Below are positions 9,501 to 16,859 of a stretch of DNA of 64,000 bases, piece by piece. Numbering within the stretch: the stretch's first letter is position 1; each line of letters starts with the position of its first letter. This DNA is from Desulfurivibrio sp. (lineage in GTDB: Bacteria; Desulfobacterota; Desulfobulbia; Desulfobulbales; SURF-16). Position numbers and translations under genes: made by a program. The stretch lies in contig QZKJ01000008.1 of assembly GCA_003605035.1 (NCBI GenBank), positions 1 to 64,000 of the forward strand, written 5' to 3'. The notes beneath the pieces are model-generated. The model was not told the origin of the DNA, did no database searches, and saw only the letters and a program-made list of their open reading frames with translations.

Positions 9501-10435
9501 TGCACCAGAGCCCTCATTGGCAAACAATCAACGAGGAGGTTTCAGCTTATTTCAGACAACCCGAATTATGGCTCGACTTCAGAAGAAACATTATCAGCCA
9601 GGGCATGGATGACGCTAATCCCCACAGGGGTCTCAGTCTCCCGCCAGACCTTCGCAAATCACTTGAAGAAGCAAGCGAACAACTGGCAAAGCACCTTGAT
9701 CCGCAATTGCTCGAGCAGCTCGAGGAGAGCTCTGTCGGCAATCCCAGAACTATCGCCCTACGGGGCAAAAACCTTACCTTGAGCATTCTGCATTATGTGT
9801 ACTTTGCTTGGCGCATATCCTGGAGCCTTGGCCATAACCGTCATTCTCCCATGATCTTCCTGGAGATCGGCGGCGGCATAGGGGCATTGGCCCGCATCCT
9901 GAAAAACATCTTCCCCAAGGCAAAGTTCATGCTGTTTGATTTGCCTGAAGCCAATGCCATTTCCACCTATTATCTCCAGCAAAACTTTCCGGATGCCAAC
10001 CTGTTTCTCCTGGAAGACATGCGCAACGGCCTCTCGCTGAATTGGCAGCGTCACGATTTTGTCATCCTACCAGGCTGGTGCATGTCGGAGGTTGCCCCCC
10101 TGAGCATAGATTATGTCATCAACACCAGATCGATGATGGAAATGACCCTGGAGGCCATTGCCTTTTATTTTACAGAGATCCAGCGAGTGCTTAAACCTGG
10201 CGGCCTGTTCTACTGCGTCAACCGGTATAATAAAAAAATCGGGGATAAGGAAATCATCCTGGCTGATTATCCATATGATTCCCTGTGGCAATTCATCTTT
10301 TCCCAACCCAAATGGCTGCAACCGCATATCCATGAACTAATTTCCAGAAGACTGGCCAGCCCGAATCCCGATTTCCCCCACCCGGTCTTAATGAACCTTT
10401 CCCGGGAAATAAGACTCAATAGCAATAGGCAATAA
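6533..10435 (+). CDS. Maf-type flagellin glycosyltransferase fused to TPR repeats and a putative sugar O-methyltransferase
   Basis: 1300 residues. The N-terminal half (about 1-480) is a motility-associated factor (Maf, MAF_flag10/DUF115) protein: FFLGMGLGYGP near 80, and AILVASGPSL...ISVDGALAPL (about 233-270), the nucleotide-sugar-binding core. Maf proteins move nonulosonic acids from the CMP-sugar to flagellin Ser/Thr in the cytoplasm. Helical linkers are followed by TPR-like repeats (about 650-960). The C-terminal part (about 1000-1290) resembles the 'putative sugar O-methyltransferase' family, with the SAM motif LEIGGGIGALARIL near 1110. The fusion suggests transfer and methylation of the sugar by one protein. 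ATG 6533 lacks a clear ribosome site, so the start is uncertain. Confidence 0.82.
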   Translation: MNTFQRNIEAITRHKPELLQIVQSTTAAQQTCTLVQTPGGFPNLLFQPSAAPSFPAYSDSDPWADAEKHLHTVTPGAKGLAFFLGMGLGYGPLLVLRERPALDQIIILEPCSELFRLALEAMDLTPLITSDKVSFFVGSIDWQQLEKAATMYAAMNDTFILHHKPSATWQPELYKNATDRAFTILNKINIGGATSIAFGETFIRNRLHNLTLTRHSHNLETLKDHFCGIPAILVASGPSLTQSLPVLKKMQDRCIIISVDGALAPLHQAGITPDFVTAIDIKEFSLEKVAPFLREENTYCLACNYKVTPAIPKRLPCRHVFFAKENSTSEFWFAEPLRATINAPNMSSVAHMSLGLALISGADPIVFIGQDLSYPTAKTKHAKGVINVLPGEKEGTFKVKGIDGGEVITDRALHEIRSRLEEEIQKYHDRHFINATAHGAHIAGTEAMSLAEVDHQFCTRQLDIPAIIQQALDQAGPMPAHRLIKTLQTTIKSIETLSRKLTRSRRLLTELRQELSHSPAPDQLKSHNDLPVHFRTRLEKFNQANREIESAKQIWFHISELTYPYLGSNERQKTASEHKKKSGDYHGWLLAELDRIATVFDIQHKTLNRYWPWLEELQAFLVAEKKLGKDAALAKKTSLASQIKLINLYLQTENYRLAAQAGKDALARWPEQARLYLYLGTAQIHLLDFIQAETNFHKACSLGPSSAAEVLRQKEKAALGWLGHIDKYGSSRPNFCRQWLSRAITLGGDREMVLNKLQEIWGKDRENLQNALDHADMEQLNRHLASWEPVNDMVPEWYIFKARQLIHEKNSNEAIAAVSAALKAIPQEGQWLALLARLYIETGRFEEGIQRLSEAVRLDPSTAVLWEELGDILQAQQDYANAISAYEHCFLALPDRLDVLAKMGEAYLRNQQPEAAGAAFAALLSKDENNARARQGLASCQALLPRESGPEQKAQPRPIEALQNPEQTKLLARMLLNYQLASGELKKNSLHQSPHWQTINEEVSAYFRQPELWLDFRRNIISQGMDDANPHRGLSLPPDLRKSLEEASEQLAKHLDPQLLEQLEESSVGNPRTIALRGKNLTLSILHYVYFAWRISWSLGHNRHSPMIFLEIGGGIGALARILKNIFPKAKFMLFDLPEANAISTYYLQQNFPDANLFLLEDMRNGLSLNWQRHDFVILPGWCMSEVAPLSIDYVINTRSMMEMTLEAIAFYFTEIQRVLKPGGLFYCVNRYNKKIGDKEIILADYPYDSLWQFIFSQPKWLQPHIHELISRRLASPNPDFPHPVLMNLSREIRLNSNRQ

Positions 10436-10468
10436 CTCCAATCAGCAAACACAGCCAGGCTTGAGATC

Positions 10469-11797
10469 ATGACATCTTCCACCCGCAGCAGAGTAATCCA
10501 GTCAAAGGATCATTTTGACCGGATCCGGCACATGCTCGACCATATGGCCGACAACCGGGCCTATAAAACCACTGTTTCCCGTCATCCTGCCAAAGACCCC
10601 AATGAAGTGCTGGCAGAATTCAAACAACGTTTCCAGCAATACCGCCACAACTGGAGCAGCCTCCCTCAAAGCGCCTGCAACGATAAAATATATGGTCAAG
10701 CACTTAAGGAACAAAAAATAGGTCCCTTATGCATTGATCTTGAGATGGCAGCCATCTGCAACCTGGTCTGCCCATTCTGTTATCGCCAGCATATTGCTAC
10801 CCCGGACAAACTCATGCATGAATCGCTGTGGAAAAAAGCGATTGACCAGGCCGGCCAACTGGGCGTGCCTTCCATGAAGTTCAACTGGCGCGGCGAGCCA
10901 CTCATGCACCCCAGATTAGCGGAAGCGATTGCCCGGGCAAAAGGCAACGGCATTATCGATACGATGATCAACACCAATGCGCTGCTGCTCGATGAAAAAA
11001 CAAGCCGGAAACTTATCGAAGCGGGCCTTGATCTGATGATCTACTCCTTTGACGGCGGAACTGCCCAGTCATACGAACGGATGAGGGTCGGCCGCTTTGC
11101 CGAAAACAGCTTTGAGGCAGTATGCCGCAACATCAAACGATTCAATGATATCCGCCGCGAAATGGGGTCCGTATTCCCCCGCACTAAGATCCAGATGCTG
11201 CTCACCAAGGAAACATTTCATGAGCAGGAATTTTTTTTCAAGTTATTCCAGGACTGTGTCGATGATGTGTCTGTGAAAGCCTATACCGAACGGGGCGGCT
11301 CCCTGCATGACCTCGATCCGCAGAGTCAGGAAAAACTGAAAAACTTTCTTAACAGGAAAAAATTAGCGCACTCCACCGCCTACTGGCGGGACATGCACGA
11401 CAATATCTCAGTGGCCCTCGGACGCCTCCCCTGTGAACAGCCATACCAGAGACTGATGATTGCCTACGACGGCAGGGTAGCCATGTGCTGTTATGACTGG
11501 GGTTGCGAACATCCGGTGGGCTACCTGGATAAACGGGCCTTCGAGCGTGGAAACAGGGACTACGAAGCTGTACAGCATGCCTCACGCGCCGGGGCCAAGG
11601 GGTTTGAGAAAATCGTCAACCTGCGGATGCCGAAGCCCTACTCAGCACCACCGCTGAAAGTGGAATCAATTGAACAGATCTGGCATGGCGGGATAATTAA
11701 CTGCGTACGGGAAAAACATGTCTCCGGCAGGTCGGAAGACATAGAAATCTGCAGAAAATGCCCGTTTAAGGAAACCTTTCTCTGGGAGAGAATCTGA
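10469..11797 (+). CDS. Radical SAM/SPASM domain protein of the glycosylation operon
   Basis: 442 residues. The radical SAM iron-sulfur motif is CNLVCPFC (Cys97, Cys101, Cys104), within a standard barrel (about 87-300). The C-terminal part has the cysteine clusters expected of a SPASM/twitch domain (AMCCYDWGCEHPVGYL near 330 and CRKCPF near 430), which would hold auxiliary iron-sulfur clusters. Substrate unknown. Its place between a Maf transferase (34 bases upstream) and a NeuB-type synthase (10 bases downstream) suggests it acts on the nonulosonic acid, a precursor or the modified protein. The family call is firm; the role is inferred from neighbours only. Confidence 0.85.
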   Translation: MTSSTRSRVIQSKDHFDRIRHMLDHMADNRAYKTTVSRHPAKDPNEVLAEFKQRFQQYRHNWSSLPQSACNDKIYGQALKEQKIGPLCIDLEMAAICNLVCPFCYRQHIATPDKLMHESLWKKAIDQAGQLGVPSMKFNWRGEPLMHPRLAEAIARAKGNGIIDTMINTNALLLDEKTSRKLIEAGLDLMIYSFDGGTAQSYERMRVGRFAENSFEAVCRNIKRFNDIRREMGSVFPRTKIQMLLTKETFHEQEFFFKLFQDCVDDVSVKAYTERGGSLHDLDPQSQEKLKNFLNRKKLAHSTAYWRDMHDNISVALGRLPCEQPYQRLMIAYDGRVAMCCYDWGCEHPVGYLDKRAFERGNRDYEAVQHASRAGAKGFEKIVNLRMPKPYSAPPLKVESIEQIWHGGIINCVREKHVSGRSEDIEICRKCPFKETFLWERI

Positions 11798-11806
11798 CAG
11801 GCAGGC

Positions 11807-13579
11807 ATGGTAATGACTGAGCGAAAAATTGAGATAATTGCCGAGATTGCCAATGCCCATCAAGGTGACCCTGACCAGGCCAGAAAACTTGGCGAACAGG
11901 CGATCAATGCAGGGGCTGACGCCATAAAATTCCAGATTTATTCGGCAGAAGAGCTCCTGGTCCAGGCTCATTCCCGCTATCAACATTTCAAGAACCAGGC
12001 CTTTTCTCCGGAAATCTGGCGTGATCTGCTCAGCTATTTTATTTTGGGCAAACAGGCCACGGTATATTGCGATGTATTCGGGCTGGAATCCTATGAAATT
12101 GCAAGGTCAGCCGATGCCGCCGGCCTGAAAATCCACTCATCGGATCTTGGCAATATCCCTTTACTGGAACGGGTCGCGGCCAGCGGTAAAAAAATTTTCC
12201 TGTCCTGCGGCGGCAGCAATGCCAGAGAAATCGCCACTGCCATAAAAGTTGTCGGGGGCAAGCCTGCCAAACGGCCCATCCTGCTGCATGGCTTCCAGAG
12301 CTATCCCACTGCCGTGGAGGATTCCTGTCTCAACCGCCTGGGCTGGCTGAGAAAAAATTTCGGCAGTATCTGCGATATCGGCTATATGGATCATGTTGCC
12401 GGAGATGACCCTTTTGCCACCATCCTTCCCCTGGTGGCAATCGGCATGGGCGCAACAACCCTGGAAAAGCATATAACCCTGAATAGAGAAGCGAAAGGGG
12501 TCGATTATTATTCATCATTAAATCCTGATGATTTTGCCCATTTTGTCAAACAGGTCAGGCGTTGTGAGGCGGCAATCAAATCCCATCCTGAACAGTTTGC
12601 CCCATCCGAAAAAACGTACCGGTCCCAGGTGAAGAAACATTGGGTCACCCGGTCAGCCCTTTCTGCCGGCCATGTTTTAGGGCGGGATGACCTCATCATG
12701 AAGCGGGTTGCCAACCTTGACAGCCATGCGGCCGATATCAACAAGCTTTTAGGAAGACCCCTGCTGCATGATTGCCCGGAAGAGCATGCCTTGTCCCGGG
12801 CGGAAGTGCCTGCCACTGTCTGGGCCCTGGTGGTTGCCCGCATGCGCTCCTCACGCCTGCCCGGCAAGGCCCTGCTTGATGCAGCGGGATTACCCGCCCT
12901 GCTGCATCTCTTTGAACGCCTCAAGCAGATTAAAAGTCTTGACCGCATCGTCTTTTGCACCACGGAAGAAGAGGCGGATGACCCCCTTGTGCAGCTTGCT
13001 GCCGGTGCCGGGATCCCTTTTCATCGCGGCCCGACTGATGATGTTTTAAGCCGTATGCTGGGCGCTATAACGAATCAGCCGGTGGATCTTATCTTACGGG
13101 TTACCGGTGACGATATCCTGGTGGACCCGGACTATGCCCAGACGGCCATTGAATATCACCTGTCCATGAATGCCGAATATTCCGACCTGAAGAATCTGCC
13201 TTCAGGCACGGAAGTGGAAATATTTGATGCCACCCTGCTGAAAAATATCCATTATCTGGCCCAGGATACCGGGGGAACCGAATATCTCACCTTCTATATC
13301 ACCCACCAGAAAGACCAGTTTGCCACCACCATCGTCCCGGTGGCGGAAAGGCATAAGCGGGACTGGCGCCTCACCCTGGATACGGTTGAAGATTATGAAG
13401 TCATAAAAACCTTTCTCGCTGCCATGCGCGCCGAGGGAAAGGCGCTGAACTACTGCCTTGATGATATTGTTGATTTTTTCAGCGCCCGACCTGAGGTTTT
13501 AGAAAAAAATGCCATGGTGCGGCAACGCCAGGCCCCGATTGAAGTGACAACCGCCATAAACTGGAGTAAATTCCTATGA
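11807..13579 (+). CDS. NeuB-type nonulosonic acid synthase fused to an SpsF-like cytidylyltransferase
   Basis: 590 residues in two enzymes. Residues about 5-260 are a NeuB/PseI/LegI synthase barrel (IIAEIANAHQGDPDQARKLG, AGADAIKFQIYSAEELL), which condenses a six-carbon sugar with phosphoenolpyruvate to a nonulosonic acid. Residues about 270-330 look like the antifreeze-like SAF lid (RSALSAGHVLGRDDLI). Residues about 340-590 are an SpsF-type nucleotidyltransferase (VVARMRSSRLPGKALL, HRGPTDDVLSRM, RVTGDDILVDPD). Start is ATG 11807 or ATG 11813; neither has a strong ribosome site. The stop overlaps the next start (ATGA). The domain order couples synthesis to a second sugar-nucleotide step; which sugar is unknown. 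Confidence 0.85.
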   Translation: MVMTERKIEIIAEIANAHQGDPDQARKLGEQAINAGADAIKFQIYSAEELLVQAHSRYQHFKNQAFSPEIWRDLLSYFILGKQATVYCDVFGLESYEIARSADAAGLKIHSSDLGNIPLLERVAASGKKIFLSCGGSNAREIATAIKVVGGKPAKRPILLHGFQSYPTAVEDSCLNRLGWLRKNFGSICDIGYMDHVAGDDPFATILPLVAIGMGATTLEKHITLNREAKGVDYYSSLNPDDFAHFVKQVRRCEAAIKSHPEQFAPSEKTYRSQVKKHWVTRSALSAGHVLGRDDLIMKRVANLDSHAADINKLLGRPLLHDCPEEHALSRAEVPATVWALVVARMRSSRLPGKALLDAAGLPALLHLFERLKQIKSLDRIVFCTTEEEADDPLVQLAAGAGIPFHRGPTDDVLSRMLGAITNQPVDLILRVTGDDILVDPDYAQTAIEYHLSMNAEYSDLKNLPSGTEVEIFDATLLKNIHYLAQDTGGTEYLTFYITHQKDQFATTIVPVAERHKRDWRLTLDTVEDYEVIKTFLAAMRAEGKALNYCLDDIVDFFSARPEVLEKNAMVRQRQAPIEVTTAINWSKFL

Positions 13580-14298
13580 GTGTTTTACTGGTGATCCCGG
13601 CCCGTGGCGGTTCCAAGGGGATTCCCAGAAAGAATCTGACCATGGTGGCGGGGCGCCCGCTTATTGCCTATGCCATTAAAAACGGCCTGTCTGCTGAAGA
13701 GGTTGACCGGGTTATCGTCTCCACTGAAGATGAGGAAATAAGCAGCGTGGCCAGGGCATATGGGGCGGAAATACCCTTCATGCGACCACCGGAGCTTGCC
13801 ACTGATGATATTTCCCTGATACCTGTAATCGCCCACGCCGCCCGTTCACTGAGAGATCCCGACTTTTCCGCGGACATTGTCATCTCCCTGCAGCCAACCA
13901 CCCCCTTTATCTCCGGCAGCATCATAGACCAGGCCATCAGATTGCAACGTGAGACCGGTTGCGACTCCGTCACCAGTGTCGTCAAAGTGACCCACAATCA
14001 CCCCTACCGGGTGCAGTCCATCATGGACCACACTCGCCTGACACCTTACTATCCGGAGGGTGAACGGTTTCTGCAGCGCCAGGATCTGCCCGCCTTCTAT
14101 GCCTTTTCCGGCGGCCTTTACCTGCGGAAACGTCAGCTGCTCGATACCTGGTCCGGCAAAGATTTCTGCCTGGGAGAAGACAGGCACTGCGTCATCGTCA
14201 ATGAAAAAGAGGCGTTGAACATTGACACCCCCATTGATCTGGCAGTCTGCAAGACGATCATGGAAATGTCAACCAGCAAGCAGGATCAGCTGCCCTGA
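13576..14298 (+). CDS. neuA: CMP-nonulosonic acid cytidylyltransferase (NeuA/PseF/LegF type)
   Basis: 240 residues with the CMP-sialate synthetase signatures IPARGGSKGIPRKNL at the N-terminus, SLQPTTPF near 100 and NIDTPIDL near the C-terminus. It transfers CMP from CTP to a nonulosonic acid in the cytoplasm, making the donor used by Maf transferases. The length is typical for a single-domain enzyme. The ATG overlaps the stop of the NeuB fusion by four bases, implying coupled translation. Sialic, pseudaminic and legionaminic acids cannot be told apart from sequence by eye. Confidence 0.9.
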   Translation: MSVLLVIPARGGSKGIPRKNLTMVAGRPLIAYAIKNGLSAEEVDRVIVSTEDEEISSVARAYGAEIPFMRPPELATDDISLIPVIAHAARSLRDPDFSADIVISLQPTTPFISGSIIDQAIRLQRETGCDSVTSVVKVTHNHPYRVQSIMDHTRLTPYYPEGERFLQRQDLPAFYAFSGGLYLRKRQLLDTWSGKDFCLGEDRHCVIVNEKEALNIDTPIDLAVCKTIMEMSTSKQDQLP

Positions 14299-14373
14299 AG
14301 ATGATGCTTTAACAGAGAACGGGCCGTATTTTTTGCAGAAGCACACAACAAGTTTTTCACATACGGAACAGCC

Positions 14374-15756
14374 ATGACCAAGCCACTTGTTTCGGTATAC
14401 ATCACCAACCATAATTACGGAAACTTCATTGAACAGGCAATCAACAGTGTCCTGAAGCAGACGCTGCAGGATTTCGAAGTAATCATCATCGACGACGGCT
14501 CCACGGATAATTCCAGGGAAATCATTGCCCGCTATGAAAAACTTCCCCGGGTCGTGGCCATTTATCAGCAGAATAAAGGCCTTAATGTCACGAACAATAT
14601 CGCCTTAAGGGCTGCCAGAGGGAAATATCTCATGCGGCTTGACGCCGATGATTATCTTGACGAAAATGCGCTGATGATCATGGCCGAGACCCTGAAGCGC
14701 AACCCGGAAATCGGCCTCGTTTTTCCTGATTATTACCATGTAACCGAAGAGGGAGAGATCATAGAAATAATCCGCCGGCACGATTTTGCCAAGGTAACCC
14801 TGCTTGACCAGCCGGCCCATGGCGCCTGTACCATGGTCCGCAAACGCTGTCTGGAGGAAATCGGCGGTTATGACGAATCATTCTCCTGCCAGGACGGCTA
14901 CTATCTGTGGATCAGATTTATCCAGCTTTTCCCCGTAAAAAATATCAACCTGCCACTTTTTTACTACCGTCAGCACGGCAAAAGTTTGACCAAAAATGAA
15001 AACCGCATCCTGGAAACCCGTTCGAAAATTGTTGAAAAGCAAAGCCAGAAATCATTCCGGCAGCTTTCTGCCACAGCCATCATCCCCGTACGCGGACCTG
15101 AAATCGAACCGGGCTCCATTGCCTTGCGGCCATTAGGCGGCAAGCCTTTCATCAACTGGACCATTGATGAGGCCTTGAAATCCAGCCGGATATCACAGGT
15201 GATTATCTCAACACCTGATCAGCAGATCCTGGAGCATCTTGAAAAGGAATACGGGAATGCCATCACCATTGTCCGGCGCCCGCGTGAGCTCGCCGCCTTC
15301 AACACCTCCATTGTGGACACCATTCACCACGCCTTTTCCTGTCTGCCGGATGATCAGCAAAAAACGGACGTCTTTGCCGTCCTGTACACCGAAGCCCCAT
15401 TTCTCATCGCCCATTACATCGACACGGCCATCGACCTGCTGGAATTATTCAATTCCGATTCCGTTGTGGCGGTTCGCCTGGAAGATCACAATGTCTTCCA
15501 GCACCGGGGCAAAGGGCTCGAACAATTACGGCAGTCATCATCCCTGCGTCTGGAAAGAGAGTTTCTATTCAGGGATCTGGGGAGAATGCGGGTAGTCCGC
15601 CGGCGATACTTCGAGAAACACAACAAAATTCTTGGCGGCCAGATAGGGCATATTGTTTTAGACCAGACCGCCGCCTTAAATGTCCATTCGGAATGGGATT
15701 GGCACCTGGCCGAGTTGATAGCCGGCAACCTGGAACTCTTCCGGCCGGCATACTGA
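14374..15756 (+). CDS. GT2 glycosyltransferase fused to a cytidylyltransferase-like domain
   Basis: 460 residues. Residues about 3-215 are a family-2 GT-A glycosyltransferase (PLVSVYITNHNYGNFIEQAI, VIIIDDGSTDNS, metal site RLDADDYL near 90). Residues about 230-455 resemble a NeuA-type cytidylyltransferase: TAIIPVRGPEIEPGSIALRP at the start and SQVIISTPDQQILEHLE. The RGGSKG nucleotide loop seen in the upstream neuA is altered here to RGPEIEPGS, so the second domain may be inactive or have another nucleotide or sugar specificity. It lies 75 bases after neuA and 44 bases before the second neuB. Family assignments are firm for the GT2 part and moderate for the C-terminal part. Confidence 0.8.
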   Translation: MTKPLVSVYITNHNYGNFIEQAINSVLKQTLQDFEVIIIDDGSTDNSREIIARYEKLPRVVAIYQQNKGLNVTNNIALRAARGKYLMRLDADDYLDENALMIMAETLKRNPEIGLVFPDYYHVTEEGEIIEIIRRHDFAKVTLLDQPAHGACTMVRKRCLEEIGGYDESFSCQDGYYLWIRFIQLFPVKNINLPLFYYRQHGKSLTKNENRILETRSKIVEKQSQKSFRQLSATAIIPVRGPEIEPGSIALRPLGGKPFINWTIDEALKSSRISQVIISTPDQQILEHLEKEYGNAITIVRRPRELAAFNTSIVDTIHHAFSCLPDDQQKTDVFAVLYTEAPFLIAHYIDTAIDLLELFNSDSVVAVRLEDHNVFQHRGKGLEQLRQSSSLRLEREFLFRDLGRMRVVRRRYFEKHNKILGGQIGHIVLDQTAALNVHSEWDWHLAELIAGNLELFRPAY

Positions 15757-15800
15757 TCCGCTTGTCTTCCACCCTGGTTAATAGCTGAATAAGAGGCAAC

Positions 15801-16859
15801 ATGAATTATTTTCAAGGGAAAAACGGTCCTTATATCATAGCGGAAATTGGCGGCAACCATGAAGGGAACATGGAGTATGCCAGAAAACTTACCTGCCTGG
15901 CGGCTGAATCCGGGGCAGATGCCGTAAAGTTTCAGATTTACACCGGCGACTCGCTGGTCAATCCCCTGCTTGATCCTGACCGCAACAAGCACTTTAAAAA
16001 ATTCGAACTGACTCCCGAGCAATACATCGAACTCGCCCTGCTCTGCAGGAAATTGAATGTCGCCTTCATGGCCTCGGTCTGGGACATCAATGCCTTTCAC
16101 TATATTGATCCTTATATAGGGATATACAAGATCGGTTCCGGCGACCTCACGGCGTTCAACCTGCTCAAAAAAGCTGTCGCCACCGGAAAACCCCTCATTT
16201 TATCAACCGGTCTGGCCACCGGCGACGAGGTGCTCGCGTCCATAGCATTCATCAGACAGATTGACTCCTCTTATATCACCGATAAGAAAGTGGCTATTTT
16301 ACAATGCACTGCCATGTATCCCATCCCGGACGGCGACGCCAACCTCAACGTGATGCATACCCTCGCCCGGCAGACAGGCCTGCCTGTCGGCTACTCTGAT
16401 CACACTGTCGGTATGGAGGCCTTGGAGACAGCAGTGGCAATGGGCGCGCAAATTCTGGAGATGCACTTTACCGATACCAGAGAGAATAAAACATTCCGCG
16501 ACCATCAGGTATCGGCCACTCAAAATGAAATTCAGCAATTAATCGAAAAGATAAAAAAAACCCGCCTCCTGCAGGGCGGTTATGAAAAAAAGCCGGCGCC
16601 ATCGGAGATCGGCACCGGCCATATACACTCTTTCCGCCGGGGTGTTTACCCTGCCCGCGACCTGCGCAAGGACACCATCATTCAGGAAGAGGATCTGGTA
16701 ACCTTAAGGCCCTGCAAAGGGATTGCCGCTTCTTTTTTTTATGAACTGATCGGCAAGCGTCTGCTGGTTGACGTGCAGAAAATGCAGGAATTGTCTTTTG
16801 ATTTTTTCGAATTCCCAGCGCTGCAATCCGAGGAAAAAAGCATTGTCAAATCTTTTTGA
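15801..16859 (+). CDS. neuB: N-acetylneuraminate/pseudaminate/legionaminate synthase family protein
   Basis: 352 residues, the usual size of a stand-alone NeuB. The barrel (about 10-270) has YIIAEIGGNHEGNMEYARKL, GADAVKFQIYTGDSL, LILSTGLATGDE, CTAMYPIP and PVGYSDHTVGMEA, all typical. The C-terminal SAF (antifreeze-like) domain (about 285-340) has SFRRGVYPARDLRKDTIIQEEDL. It would make a nonulosonic acid from a hexose and phosphoenolpyruvate. This is the second synthase in the operon, so two sugars or two steps may be made. Its 3' end overlaps the following Maf gene by 17 bases. Confidence 0.9.
   Translation: MNYFQGKNGPYIIAEIGGNHEGNMEYARKLTCLAAESGADAVKFQIYTGDSLVNPLLDPDRNKHFKKFELTPEQYIELALLCRKLNVAFMASVWDINAFHYIDPYIGIYKIGSGDLTAFNLLKKAVATGKPLILSTGLATGDEVLASIAFIRQIDSSYITDKKVAILQCTAMYPIPDGDANLNVMHTLARQTGLPVGYSDHTVGMEALETAVAMGAQILEMHFTDTRENKTFRDHQVSATQNEIQQLIEKIKKTRLLQGGYEKKPAPSEIGTGHIHSFRRGVYPARDLRKDTIIQEEDLVTLRPCKGIAASFFYELIGKRLLVDVQKMQELSFDFFEFPALQSEEKSIVKSF

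Noticed and set aside
16768-16842. ATG-started N-terminal extension of the second Maf protein
   Set aside because: It lies wholly within neuB in another frame, encodes residues unlike the family, and a TTG with a good ribosome site follows at 16843.
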